Below are positions 31,080-42,800 of a DNA stretch of 64,000 bases, in pieces. Each line of letters begins with the position of its first letter. Position 1 is the stretch's first letter. Position numbers and translations under genes: made by a program. A model generated the notes under the pieces. The model was given only the letters and a program-made list of their open reading frames with translations. It ran no database searches and was not told the DNA's origin. Source of the stretch: Piliocolobus tephrosceles (lineage: Eukaryota; Chordata; Mammalia; Primates; Cercopithecidae); contig NC_045439.1 in assembly GCF_002776525.5 (NCBI RefSeq), positions 163,303,950 to 163,367,949 on the forward strand. The letters run 5' to 3'.

Positions 31080-31190
31080 GAACATAGCAAATCTATAAGC
31101 ATAGATGTAGAAACATCTCCAAGATCTTTACTAAGTAAAAGAAAAAATGTATGCAGGATGTTACCATTTATATGAAAAATGACACACGCG

Positions 31191-31507
31191 AGCCAGGCAT
31201 GGTGGCTCATGCCTTTACGTAATCCCAGCACTTTGGGAGGCCTAGGCAGGAGAATCACTTGAGCCCAGGAGTTCAAGACTAGCCTGGGCAATATAGGGAG
31301 ACCCCATCTCTACAAATAACAAAAACAATTAGCCAGGTATGGTGGCATACACCTGTAGTCCCAGCTACTCAGGAGGCTGAAGTGGGAGGATTGTTCCAGC
31401 AGGGGAGATCAAGGCTGCAGTGAGCTGAGCTCATACTACTGCACTCCAGCTTGGGGAACAGAGTGAGACTCTGTCTCAATAAATAAATAAATGAATTAAA
31501 AAAAAAA
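31191..31507 (+). mobile_element. Alu
   Basis: Sense dimer with a TAAA-containing tail. Small insertion 'tttacg' near 31,214. Confidence 0.94.
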
Positions 31508-31865
31508 TGTTTATCTTGATGATTCTTGGAAGAAAGCTGAATGTTATTTTGTTTTTCATTTTTCTTAAAAAATAAAAAAATAGGCCGGGCACGGTGGCTC
31601 CAGCCTGCAATCCCAGCACTTTGGGAGGCCGAGACGGGCAGATCATGAGGTCAGGAGATTGAGACCATCCTGGCTAACACGGTGAAACCTCGTCTCTACT
31701 AAAAAATACAAAAAACTAGCCGGGCGAGGTGGCGGGCGCCTATAGTCCCAGCTACTCTGGAGGCTGAGGCAGGAGAATGGCGTGAACCCGGGAGGCGGAG
31801 CTTGCAGTAAGCTGAGATCCGGCCACTGCACTCCAGTCTGGGTGACAGAGCGAGACTCCGTCTCA

Positions 31866-31868
31866 AAA

Positions 31869-31915
<47 letters not shown>

Positions 31916-31929
31916 ANNNNNNNNNNAAA

Positions 31930-31972
<43 letters not shown>

Positions 31973-31974
31973 AA
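31866..31974. repeat. (AAAT)n microsatellite with 10-N gap
   Basis: Perfect AAAT/AATA units on both sides of 31,917-31,926. The 10 N probably mark an unresolved repeat length. The array grew from the Alu tail. Confidence 0.98.
31917..31926. other. Assembly gap, 10 N
   Basis: Ten N inside a perfect AAAT tract. Confidence 1.
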
Positions 31975-31992
31975 TAAGAATAAAAAAAATAA

Positions 31993-32268
31993 GGCCAGGT
32001 GTGGTGGCTCATGCCTGTAATCCCAGTACTTCGGGAGGCCGAGGCGGGCGGATCACCTGAGGTTGGGAATTCAAGGCCAGCCTGACCAACATGGAGAAAC
32101 CCTGTTTCTACTAAAATACAAAATTAGCCCGGTGTGGTGGCACATGCCTGTAATCCCAGCTACTTGGGAGGCTGAGGCAGGAGAATCACTTGAACTCTGG
32201 AGGCGGAGGTTGCGGTGAGCCGAGGTCATGCCATTGCACTCCAGCCTGGGCAACAAGAGCAAAGAAAG
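31993..32268 (+). mobile_element. Alu (AluS)
   Basis: Sense dimer 'ggccaggtgtggtggctcat' whose end is altered ('caacaagagcaaagaaag'). An AT-rich stretch with TATA repeats follows (32,269-32,359). Confidence 0.94.
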
Positions 32269-32359
32269 ACATAAAAATAAAAAACAAAATAAAATGCACA
32301 TATAAAATATATGACATATAACGTATATATTAATAAATATACATTAAATATATATATAT

Positions 32360-32478
32360 TTTTAGCCATGGGGGTCTATGTTAGGCCAGGCTGGTCTTGA
32401 ACTCCAGGTTTCTAGCAATCCTCCTGCTTCGGCCTCCCAAAGTGCTGGGAATAAAGGTGTGAGCCACTGTGCCTAGCC
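32360..32478 (-). mobile_element. Alu single left arm
   Basis: Antisense: 'catgggggtctatgttagg' to 'ccactgtgcctagcc'. No right arm. Confidence 0.88.
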
Positions 32479-32499
32479 TAAAACTGCATTTTAGACTCT

Positions 32500-33107
32500 A
32501 GATCTCAATTCAAACTTAACTCCTTTGTTATGTTCTTGTACCAGAAGTTGGGAGAGTCCTGGCTTCCAATTCCAATTCTGTCAGTTATAGCTGTACATCA
32601 CAGTCCAGGTTACTTAACCTCTGTGCACTGGAAATATAAAATAAGGAAAAATCATTTCATGGAGCAGCCAGGAGAGATAAATGAACTCAGGGATGAGATA
32701 CGCCTAACTTTGTGCCCAGCACATAGATGGCCTTAGTGGCCTAACATCATCAGGGTGCAGGGGCCATCATCCTCTTCTCTACTGAGATCACCAATCTCTA
32801 CAGCCTTTCCACGTAAGTTGTTGGTTTCCTACATCTTCAAGGTACTCCTAGAGGCCTGGCCTTCTGGGCAGAATTCCCTTCCCAAAATATTTCACCACCC
32901 GCATTGCCAAACAGTCTGAAAGAGGGCTCAACCAAGGTTTGAGGTGACAGGAATCAGAGTCTGGTGCTAGGAATGGGTTGGCTGTCTGCCAAGGCTGCTC
33001 TAGGACAGGGAACATGGGTTTGCTCTATGGGATTGTAGAACCCAGGGCTGTTATATACAGAGGAGTTGGGTGGAGGCATAGGGAGATAGATTTGGGTTTA
33101 ACTAATT
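32500..33107 (+). other. MIR remnant plus unassigned DNA
   Basis: 32,560-32,740 resembles a MIR ('ccaggttacttaacctctg', 'gcctaactttgtgcccagc'). 32,741-33,107 shows nothing recognisable. Confidence 0.5.
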
Positions 33108-33405
33108 TTTTTATTTTTATTTTTTGAGACGGAGTCTCGCTCTGTTGCCGGGGCTGGAGCGCAGTGGCCGGATCTCAGCTCACTGCAAGCTCCGTCTCCC
33201 GGGTTTACGCCATTCTCCTGCCTCAGCCTACGGAGTAGCTGGGACTACAGGCACCCGCCACCTCGCCCGGCTAGATTTTTGTATTTTTTAGTAGAGATGG
33301 GGTTTCACCGTGTTAGCCAGGATGGTCTCGATCTCCTGACCTCATGATCCGCCTGTCTCGGCCTCCCGAAGTGCTGGAATTACAGGCTTGAGCCACCGCG
33401 CCCGG
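33108..33405 (-). mobile_element. AluY, monkey type
   Basis: Antisense cercopithecid AluY ('gtggccggatctcagctc', 'ggcttgagccaccgcg'). 'ctaattttttt' flanks. Confidence 0.96.
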
Positions 33406-33406
33406 C

Positions 33407-33961
33407 TAATTTTTTTTTTTTTGAGACAGAGGCTTGCTCTGTCATCCAGGCTGGAGTGCAGTGGCACTATCTCGGCTCATTGCAACCTCTGCCTCCTGGG
33501 TTCAAGTGAGCACGCTTGACTAATTTTTGCTTTTTTTTGTTTTTTTTGAGATGGAGTTTACTTGTTGCCCAGGCTGGAGTGCAATGGTGCAATCTTGGCT
33601 CACTGCAACATCCGCCCCCCAGATTCAAGTGATTCTCCTGCCTCAGCCTCCCAGGTAGCTGGGATTACAGGCATGTTGGCACATGCCTGGCTAATTTTGT
33701 ATTTTTAGTAGAGATAGGGTTTCTCCATGTTGGTCAGGCTGGTCTCAAACTCCCAAACTCAGGTGATCTGCCTGCCTTGGCCTCCCAAAGTGCTGGGATT
33801 ACAGGCGTGAGCTACTGTGCCCAGCCTAACTTTTTTTATTTTTAGTAGAGATGGGGTTTCACCATGTTGGCCAGGCTGGTCTCAAACTCCTGACATTAAG
33901 TGATCTGTCATCTTGGCCTCCCAAAGTGCTGGGATTACAGGTGTGAGCCGCCATACCTGGC
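33407..33961 (-). mobile_element. Alu split by another Alu
   Basis: Right arm 33,407-33,529, left arm 33,826-33,961. The inserted Alu is in the central linker ('gactaatttttg' / 'cctaacttttttt'). Confidence 0.92.
33530..33825 (-). mobile_element. Alu nested in an Alu
   Basis: Complete antisense dimer, end 'ctactgtgcccagcc', same orientation as its host. Confidence 0.94.
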
Positions 33962-33975
33962 TGGTTTAACTGAAT

Positions 33976-34090
33976 TGTGTGTATACACATATACACACAT
34001 ACATACAAACATCCATATGTATACACATATATATACATACATATATATATATACATATACCTATATATATATATATTTATTTATTTATTT
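33976..34090. repeat. (CATA/TATA)n microsatellite
   Basis: Alternating purine-pyrimidine run 'gtgtatacacatatacaca' to 'tatatatatatatttattt', ending in the tail of the next Alu. Confidence 0.9.
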
Positions 34091-34378
34091 ATTTTTTGAG
34101 ATGGAGTTTTGCTCTTGTTGCCCAGGCTGGAGTGCAATGGCGCGATCTCGGCTCACCACAACCTCCACCTCCCGGGTTCAAGCAATTCTTCTGCCTCAGC
34201 CTCCCAAGAAGCTGGGACTACAGGCATATGCCACCACGCCCAGCTAATTTTTGTATTTTTAATAGAGACGGGGTTTCGCCATTTTGGCCAGTATGGTTTC
34301 AATCTCTTGACCTTGTGATTCGCCCGCCTTGGCCTCCCAAAGTGCTGGGATTACAGGTGTGAGCCACCACACCAAGCC
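34080..34378 (-). mobile_element. Alu
   Basis: Antisense dimer with a (TTTA)n tail, end 'ccaccacaccaagcc'. Confidence 0.95.
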
Positions 34379-34543
34379 TTTTTTTTTTTTTTTTTGAGAT
34401 AGAGTCTCGCTCTGTTGCCCAGGCTGGAGTGCAGTGGTGCAATCTCGGTTCCCTGCAACCTCTGCCTCCTGGGTTCAAGTGATTCTTCTGCCTCAGCCTC
34501 CCAAGTAGCTGGGATTAGAGGCGTGCACCACCACACCTGACCT
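34379..34543 (-). mobile_element. Alu right arm
   Basis: T tail and right arm to 'caccaccacacctgacc'. The left arm is absent. Confidence 0.92.
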
Positions 34544-34797
34544 GAATTACATATTTGAGAGGACATTATGCCAGGCACTATGCCAAGGACTACCTATATG
34601 TCATCTCATTTGATTGCACACAAACCTTATGAGATAGGTACTATCCCCATTTTACAGATAAAGAAACCAAGGCTCAGAGTCCCTCATCACTTGTCCAAAG
34701 TCACAGAAACAAATATAAAATGTATCAAAGTTTGAATCCAGGCCTATCTTAGAGCAAAACTTGGAAGCTTAAGCACTGTGTTAAGAAGTCAGGCCAG
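34544..34797 (+). repeat. MIR
   Basis: Well preserved: 'gccaggcactatgccaagg', 'ccccattttacagataaag', 'cttgtccaaagtcacag', then 'agcactgtgttaag'. Confidence 0.85.
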
Positions 34798-35104
34798 GCT
34801 GGGCGCGGTGGCTCAAGCCTGTAATCCCAGCACTTTGGGAGGCCGAGACGGGCGGATCACGAGGTCAGGAGATCGAGACCATCCTGGCTAACACGGTGAA
34901 ACCCCGTCTCTACTAAAAAATACAAAAAACTAGCCGGGCGAGGTGGCGGCGCCTGTAGTCCCAGCTACTCAGGAGGCTGAGGCAGGAGAATGGCGTAAAC
35001 CCGGGAGGCGGAGCTTGCGGTGAGCTGAGATCCGGCCACTGCACTCCAGCCTGGGCGACAGAGCGAGACTCCGTCTCAAAAAAAAAAATAAAAAATAAAA
35101 TAAA
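34798..35104 (+). mobile_element. AluY, monkey type, ending at gap
   Basis: Complete cercopithecid AluY with a (TAAAA)n tail that runs into the N block. Confidence 0.96.
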
Positions 35105-35204
35105 NNNNNNNNNNNNNNNNNNNNNNNNNNNNNNNNNNNNNNNNNNNNNNNNNNNNNNNNNNNNNNNNNNNNNNNNNNNNNNNNNNNNNNNNNNNNNNNN
35201 NNNN
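35105..35204. other. Assembly gap, 100 N, at landscape boundary
   Basis: Exactly 100 N. The left is solid Alu; the right is Alu-poor, AT-rich ERV/L1 DNA after the last about 45 bases of another Alu. Confidence 1.
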
Positions 35205-35250
35205 AAGAGCAAAACTCAGCCTCAAATTTAAAAAAAAAAAAAAAAAAAAA
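35205..35250 (+). mobile_element. Alu tail after the gap
   Basis: 'aagagcaaaactcagcctc' plus a long A tail: the 3' end of a different (AluS-like) copy from the one at the left of the gap. Confidence 0.8.
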
Positions 35251-36881
35251 ACTGTTGTGGAAACTGCAGTTTACCCCAAATTTAGTCCACAGCCTCCACA
35301 GAATTAACAGTTAAAGTCAAATGAAAAATCTCAAAGGTTAGCCATTTGAGCAAGTAACTTTAACTTATTCTATTTTTTCAGAAAAATAGTTTGGATTTAG
35401 CTGTCCTTTGTGGAAAACTCTGTGATCTTTGCTTGTGTGTGCATTTATGTTTGCATGTTTTGTGTTTGTAATAATTTTCTTCCAAGATATGTGAAAGAGC
35501 TCTATTTAATTGGCTTACAAGATATGTGAAAGGGCTCTATTTAATTGGCTTAAAGGGTCAACAAAGCAAACATAAAAGAGTCTCTTGACGATTCTTGCTG
35601 TACTTGTATAATCAGGCTTTGTTTGATGAGGTTAAATTTATTCTGCAAACAAAGAAGCCTTATCTTGGTAAAAACTGGAATGACTAGAGGAGAAAATTTA
35701 TGATTAAAAAAGGAAAACTATACTTCATCTGCTATTAGATTGCAGCCCTATGCATTGCTTTTGAGTTTATTGTTATTTATCTACAACCTGGACTAAATTT
35801 TCAATTCTTCTAGGTTCGTCCAACCCAATTTTCTGGCCTGGAATTGCTAAAATAAAAATCTGCTCTGTTCCTGAAGCTCTATACACTAAAGCTACACAAC
35901 TCAATGTAAATTTCAAGGGATAAGTCTCATGTCTCATGTTTAGGCCACACAGAAAGTTCACCAAACCACTCAATGCCATACCCAAAGACATTTAGTGTGT
36001 AAACCAGTATGAGAAGTTGATGGTTTCATGCTGTGGACAGCTTTTTCTAAGAATGATAGAACAATACTTACAAAAATGAGACTATTATCCTTCTTAAATT
36101 TTCTTTGCTTGTGCCTTCTTTTTCATTTGACAGGATAATGCCATAGTTATAATTTCATAATCATCAGCTTCTGTGGGTACTTGATGGAATATTGGATCTG
36201 TCATGCCAACCCCAAATCTTTACATGATCTAAGAGATGCTTTCTTCCATGTAGTGAATAACTTTGGCAATATTCTTAACACAACTTTTTGTTCAAATTGT
36301 ACCAGTGATCCCTTTTTACAGAGTTAGCACTCTCGGCTTTAATTTAACCAAGTCATGAGATACTAAATAATAGAATCACCAACCAAACTATGTAAAAGAC
36401 TCAATGCCTATAACAAACCTTACCCAGTCCCACATGGTCTTTTAATTTGTTTAATTGAGCTCTTGGTTCAGAACCATCGTCCAAAATAAATTTGTTATGC
36501 TCCTGTTGGTTTTGCTTTGCATTATTTTCTTTGAGCTTTGTACCTGTTACCTGTCTGACTTCTGCAGAAATGACACTCCTAAGATAATAATGCTGGCTCA
36601 GCACTTAAAGGATATGCTGAAAATGTGGAATTGAAAAAATTGACTTCATAATGAATTCCAGGGAGAATTAGCCTGAAACCCACTCCTTCCAAACATCTTT
36701 GTTGCTCAAAGGTGGCTAAAAGTGTTTTGAAACTGACTCCCAGTCACCAATCACTTGGGACTGATTTGGGAACAAACCAACCAAATCAAGTGCATCCAAG
36801 CACTGAGGAACACATAATACATAACCACAGGATGATTGATCAGAGATGCTTTCAGAGAAAGATCTTGATCAAAGGGGGAAC
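35251..36881 (+). mobile_element. Endogenous retrovirus internal remnant
   Basis: 'tggaaactgcagtttacccc' and 'agtccacagcctccac' resemble the text at 52,960 upstream of another LTR. The segment ends in a purine tract 'aaagggggaa' (36,871-36,880) just before a TG-starting LTR, as a polypurine tract would. No viral ORF survives. A 35-bp unit is duplicated at 35,483-35,552. Confidence 0.4.
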
Positions 36882-37381
36882 TGCAAAAGTTGTCAGAAGC
36901 AAAATGGAGTCACTTATGCCAAACCCTAACAAAATGGAGTCAGGAGTTCATGAAGGAAGGGCTTTCATGTATACTTTCTTATGGTGGAAAGTGCCATTAG
37001 GACATTGCCAAACTATAGCCTTGCATCAAAGGCTACTTCTGTACTTCCAGTAATAGCCAGTCCTAACCACAATCTTGCAAGTGGCCTTACTTGCTGCCAT
37101 CAGGGTCCCTGCAGTCAGGGCTCTCTCCATAAAACTCTCTCAAGCAGCAGCCAATGCACATGTCCTCACCTGCAATATGATCCTGTAAACCATTGAACTT
37201 ATTTTACATCAACTGGCATATATGTCTCCTTTTTGCCTTTAAAAGTTTCTCACTGCCTTAACACTTCCAGATGAACTTATGATTTGTTATATGCATTTCC
37301 AGAATTTACAAATCCTGTACTTATTCCTGAATATATTCATTTCTTTGGAGAGTGACTATCTGTTGTTATTTTGAGTTGACA
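36882..37381 (+). mobile_element. ERV1-like LTR
   Basis: Begins 'tgcaaaagttgtcagaag' directly after a polypurine tract and ends 'tttgagttgaca' (TG...CA). It contains 'caaaatggagtca' repeated at 36,900 and 36,931. It lies 577 bases beyond the GBP exon, on the opposite strand. Subfamily not determined. Confidence 0.45.
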
Positions 37382-37957
37382 GAGGAACTCAAGATATGGT
37401 AGTCAAATCATTCATTTCCTGAATGATGAAAATGAAGAGTAGAAATAGTAACTGATTGGCTTAGTTACAAAGACATACAAACTACACTTTAACATCAGGC
37501 TTCTGACTGGTAACTTGGTGCTTTATAAGCCACACTGAGTCCCTGACACTACAGCCTCATGTAAAAGAGATAAATTATAACCAATAGTGACCTTAATTAC
37601 AAAAAAATAGAGAAATTAGAATATCCAATATGTATTGAAGCATTCATTTTATCTTAAAGTTCTGTGGAAACTTGCTATTACTACATAAATATTTTAGTAA
37701 ATATTTAATAATGCATTATTATTTAATTTTTTAATTAATAGCTTATTTATATATGAAACATGAAGATAAAGGCAAAGTGGGAAGAGTCAGTTGACTCCAA
37801 TCCTCCAGAGTGAATGCAAAGAGTTTGCCAATGAATTCAAAGTTAGTTATCAATATTTATCCCCAACATTAACTTTCTTTCATCCCATCTTCAAACTGGA
37901 TACTGGCTGTGTAACTGGACAGATGGGACTCATCCATGCTTTGCTGGTGCCACTCAC
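37382..37957 (-). other. Start of the intron following the GBP exon
   Basis: AT-rich DNA immediately downstream (minus-strand sense) of the GBP splice donor. No further GBP exon is seen between here and the gap at 35,204. Confidence 0.5.
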
Positions 37958-38166
37958 CTTTGTTCTTCCCAGCCAGCTTGTTCATCAGGTAGGATTTGCC
38001 TGTGCGGTAGAGGCCCACAATTGCCACCACTGCTACAGGCTGTGTAATGGCAGACAGGATCTCCAGAGCTTCTGGATTCACCACCAGATGCCCTTTAGTG
38101 TTTTCAATGAGGCATACTGGGCCTGGCATGTGGATCTCTGATGCCATGTTCGGACTGTTCCTTTGT
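37958..38166 (-). CDS. GBP7: Guanylate-binding protein, first coding exon (GBP7-like)
   Basis: Exon of an interferon-inducible dynamin-family large GTPase, a cytosolic antimicrobial protein that assembles on pathogen membranes. Acceptor: a T/C-rich tract ending CAG at 38,167-38,169 (minus strand). Then 19 bases of 5' UTR, ATG at 38,145-38,147, 63 complete codons plus one base, then donor G|GTGAGT at 37,957. The protein begins MASEIHMPGP. Residues 45-52 are the P-loop GLYRTGKS, with Arg48 and Lys51, the catalytic arginine and GTP-binding lysine positions of the family. The wording fits human GBP7 better than GBP1, GBP2, GBP3 or GBP4, from memory. Everything visible is intact. The remaining exons (about ten in this family) are not in the window. 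A pseudogene fragment cannot be excluded. Paralogue assignment is moderately sure, family assignment very sure. Confidence 0.85.
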
Positions 38167-38340
38167 CTGCAAGGAAAAAATGAAGCAGAAAGTAATTTCT
38201 GGTCAGTCAATTGAGCTGAATTCTACAATAGGGCATACATTTTTGTTTATTATTCTTGAACATTGTTTCTTGTGCATTTCTAAGAAGACCTGTGGCCCTT
38301 TAAGGCTGTCCTATGGACTGGGCCACTGACTGCCTTTTAA

Positions 38341-40000
38341 AATAATTTAATTTTGAAACAGACTTATAGAAAAGATGCATGATAGGTATGAAGAGTGCCC
38401 ATATACCATTTCCCTGGCTTCCCCTAATGTTAATATTTTACATAACCATGATGCAATTACTGAAACCAGGATTTTAACATTGATACAATGATAACTAATT
38501 TACACTCCTTATTGACATTTCACCAGTTTCCCACTAATGTCTTTCTGCTTCACGATCCAATCCAGGATCCCTCATTGGATTTAGTCATTATGTTTCTGTA
38601 GTGTTCTTGCATCTTTGATAGTTCCTTATTCTTTTTTTGTCTTTCATGTCTTTGACATTTTAGAATGGTATTGGCCTTTGATTTTGAGGAATATCCTTCA
38701 CTTTGGAGTTTTCTGATGTTTCCTCATTGATTGAAGTTATGCATTTTTTTTTTTTTTTTTTTTTTGCAAATGTCACAGAAGTGATGTTCTGCCATTTTCA
38801 GTGTCTTGTATTAAGGGATTCATGATGTTGACATGACTTTTTCTGGTGCTGCGACCCTCACTTTGATCACTTGGTTAAAGTGCTTGCTGCCAGATTTCAG
38901 ATTTCTCCACAGTAAAGAGTTATGTGCCACTTCGTCACTAAAAAGTTTCCATTTTGAGAAACAGTTTGGAGACTATGCAAATACAATCTCATCATATTTT
39001 GTTGTTGTTGTTGTTGTTTTCTCAGCCACTACTTTTAGTTTTTATTGATGATTCTTTTTGCGGTGTTTGACTAAATAGATTTTCTATTATAGTCATTCTT
39101 TCTATGTCTATTAACTGGAATTCTACCATGAGCAAGGGCTGTTCCTTCTTTATTTATTTTGTTTGCTCATTTAATCATTTACTTGTATCAATGCAGACTC
39201 AGAGATATTAGTTTTACTCTGAGGGTTTCAATACTTTACAATCAATATTTATTTTGTTACTCAACTTGTCCTAGATTTCATCATTGAGAGTTTCTTCAAG
39301 CTGGATCCACTTTTTTTTCTTTTTCTTTTTCACATGCTTCCATCATATTTTCAGTGTTTCTTGTCTTTTTGGCTTCACAACATATTCTAGAAAACATATC
39401 TGCATTTTTCCTGCTTTATCCCTAGAATCCACCATTTCTCCCAGTATCTTTGGTTTCTTTCATTGGATAATGGTATTTTGACACCAAGATGTCTCTCTAG
39501 GTGTGTTAATTATTTCTGGACCCACTCAGGGGCAAATTTGAGAAATATATGTACGTATACTAGCACGCATCTATATTTATTTTTATTTGTACATTTCTGT
39601 CATAAAGCTTGAGATTCTGTTGATATTTCCAGTTCCAATCCAACACATCTGAGCTCATTCAAGCTTTTGACTTTCCTTTTTAAACTATTTTCTCTAAATA
39701 AGCTAGACTTTGGTCTCCTAATACATAATACATTTGTTTCCTTGCTCAATCCTAGTATATTCATATAGTGGTATCAAAATTGATAATAAGTCTGTGGAAA
39801 AATAAATTTACTTACTACAGAAAATTATTAGTGTACAGTTCTTTTGGTCTTTAGCCTTATATACACACTCAAAACATTGCACTTCAAAGTTGCTTAGGTT
39901 AGTTTTTTCCTTCTCCACCTTCTTCAGTATGGTTAAATTACTCGTTTGTAAAACAGTTAGTTATATTTGTTACTGTTTCTGTTTCATTTTGGCCTCCCTC
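38341..40000 (-). repeat. Old L1 (L1M) 3'-end fragments
   Basis: Antisense L1M 3'-UTR wording in order: 'cttcccctaatgttaatatt', 'ggatccctcattggatttag', 'gatgtttcctcattgattg', 'cacagaagtgatgttctgcc', 'gatcacttggttaaagtgc', 'attgatgattctttttg'. It occupies the intron upstream of the GBP exon. A poly(T) run of 23 lies at 38,743-38,765 and a (TTG)n at 39,000-39,020. Confidence 0.7.
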
Positions 40001-40259
40001 ACATCTTGGTCTCTTGGCTGATTTTAAGTATGATTTATTTTCTGAGTTTGTGAAACAACATGGTTCTTAAATTCAGAGCTTTTCAAAAAGTTACAGTCAG
40101 AGAAGTGTCACTTTTCCTTCATCTTACCACTACACTCCCATTGCACTGGTCTTCTATTCTTTCTACCACATTCCAACCCATCCTCCATAGATACTCACTC
40201 TTGTTAGTTTCTGGTTTACTCTTCTTGGATTTTCTTTCCACAAATGAGAATGTGCATAT

Positions 40260-40690
40260 TTTCTTTTTCACATTTTCTAACATGAAGATCATATCATGTA
40301 GAAATTTGGAAATCACTCCACATCTGTTCATAGAAAGCTTTGAAAATCCTTTTAACATGTATCTACTCCTTTATGTGGATTATACCCCAGTTTATTCAAT
40401 CACTCTTCAATGTATGGGCATTTAGATTGTCTCAAATATTTTGCAATTACAAACAATGCTGCAATGAATAACTCTGCTAACTTTATGCATGTGTATTTTT
40501 ATATTGTTACAGGAGTAATTTCAGGATAGATTCCTACCAACAGGATTGCTTGGTCAAAAGATGAGAGTATATAATTTTGTAGATATTGTCCAGTTCCTCT
40601 ACAGAAGGTTGTACAAGGTTGCATTCCCACCAGCTCATCTTGTATGTCATTTTCCAGAAAATGGAATTTTTCCGAGGTGCCCCGCTTACT
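40260..40690 (-). repeat. Old L1/HAL1-type 3' fragment
   Basis: 'acaatgctgcaatgaataac', 'aggattgcttggtcaaaag' and 'ttgcattcccaccagctc' are antisense L1 ORF2 C-terminal/3' text. Confidence 0.7.
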
Positions 40691-42800
40691 CTTCCGACTT
40701 AAGTACAAAATTTCCTTTGGAAGCTTTTCACGTTCACATTTAGATCTTTGGATTGAGCAAAGCTGAGCTCGCTGAACTCATGTGTATAGTAATAGTAATT
40801 TTCATCTAGGGAACATTGTGTCACACATATCTACATATTTTGAAACATAGATACCATTCTAACCCATCCTTGGTCCTGATTTCTTCCAAGCCCTTCTGAG
40901 GGCAGGGTCTGATCAGACTGTGGGACTCAGGTTGCCCAATGGCTTCCTCCTTTCACTGTGCATCAGCATTCACACGTTATTCATGCAAGCCTGATAGTTC
41001 ACACCTGACACTTATCTGTTGATTTTTGACTCAAACATGTTACCAGATTTTGAATTCTCTGCATTTTAAGATTGATTCTTTATTACCTCCATGTATATCA
41101 GTCTGCATATTGTTTTTAATCATTTCATGTAATGAAGTCACACCGGGAAACATTCTTTGAAAAACCATGGCTTGTTTTTTGTCTGATCTCTGCCGTATAG
41201 AGAGTAACATGTGCACAATTGTAATCTTGCTATCTTTATCCGGGACTTGATAAATTAAATATTTTGATAATTTTGTAAACTTAAAAGGAGTGAACAGCCT
41301 TCTTCTAGTAATGCTTTAATTTTATGTTTTTAAGTTGAATATCTCAATCCTTATAACTTATGTGATCATGATGCAAAATATATAATCTCTTTAAGATACA
41401 AGCAAATATAGACGATAGATATTATAGTTTACATTTTTATCCTATAATAAAGAGTGGTTTGCTTCCACTATAGAGTTGGTTACTTCTGACTTGTTCCACT
41501 GGAGGCTTCTATTAAATTATCTGGCTTCCCATCGCTTCAGCAGAATATGGCAAAAACGCCATTTATTTTTCTGTGATCATGACCCATTTCCTCTTATAGC
41601 AATGGCCTACAGGATCTGCTGGCAAGCAAGAAGGGCAAACCAGAAACTAAAAAGATTGGGTATCTATGGAAGATGAGTGAAAACACAGTATGGGTCTGTC
41701 CAATTCCGCAGCATGTACTATGCTACCATAAAATAGGAATCAATCAATCATTGGCTCAGAAAAGGTGGTGGCATAAAGATGTTATAAGCTCCTCCATTAT
41801 AATAATGAGCTTCCTCTTTTTGCAGATCCCAAGTTACCTACCTTCATTTACCTGTAGCTATAAATGTTGGCAATAAAGAAAGTGACAGAGTCTATTAGGC
41901 AGATATTTAAAGATAACGGTAATTTAAGATGGCGCCAGAAAAGAAATAACAATCTTAGAACATTAGCTTCTCTGAATATCTGTTCCACCTCTACTGAAGC
42001 CTAATTTGACACGGCAGGAATTAGAGCACACTAAGGTACATGCAGTCACCTAAGGCCAGGATTTCATCTAGACTTGTATCCTGCATTTGGCTCAACTGCT
42101 GCATATCTTGGGGATGGTCAACTTAGAGAAAACGAATGGATCCTTATAAATCGCAAAATCCTTATAAGTCCTAGTCTTACCCAGAGTAGAGATCCTCTGG
42201 AGTTGGTAAGAAGGCAGTTTCAATGAGAAAGTTAAGAGTCTTTATTCTCTTCTCTTTAGTTCTGAATTTGGCTGCACTGCTTTCTCCCTCTTTTTTTCTT
42301 GCTGGAACTTTGGACTTTTACCTTACCTCTCCAATGTCATGGGGCTTTCCAGACTTTCTAGAGACCTGTATTTATACGTGTAAAAAGCAACGCAACCTCT
42401 GCAAATAAATAGAGTAATATGACAGTCTGTGATTTAGCAACGATAAAAGAAATTGCTGACAGCTGCGCTAGTGAGAGGATTTGACATAATTTCTCAAACA
42501 GAATCTTCCAATTTTATTATTGGAAGAGATCTTAGAGACAGCTTGCAATTATTTAAAAAAAACTTCATCGAATCATTTAAAATAATGACATTCATCTCAT
42601 GTTTGTGGGCCACGTTGAGAAGTGCAGGAATGAGAAAGCTTAATATAATATTATTTAGGTTCAATTCGCTTGAATATTAGACTCTTTTAAAATGGACCTC
42701 ATTATTTGCATTTAGAAATGAGGACTGTAAGTGCTCTGAGGGAATGTCCACGTCTTATACATGTTTGAATTATTAGCACCTAACTCAGGTCTTGGCACTT
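40691..42800. other. Unassigned AT-rich DNA
   Basis: No repeat or exon recognised. Frames such as 41,476-41,676 and 42,223-42,408 are short with no family likeness. Probably part of the first GBP intron or intergenic DNA. Confidence 0.4.

Larger units (their letters stand above)
29441..31190 (+). repeat. Old L1 3' region carrying several Alus
   Basis: Between the Alus the host reads as sense L1M: 'actctttgacccagcaatta', 'gctattcacagcagccttg', 'taaatgtccatcagtaggtg', 'agatgtagaaacatctcc', 'gaaaaaatgtatgcaggatg'. Confidence 0.75.
31583..31992 (+). mobile_element. AluY, monkey type, with very long (AAAT)n tail
   Basis: Cercopithecid AluY followed by about 110 bases of AAAT repeats interrupted by 10 N. 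Confidence 0.96.
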
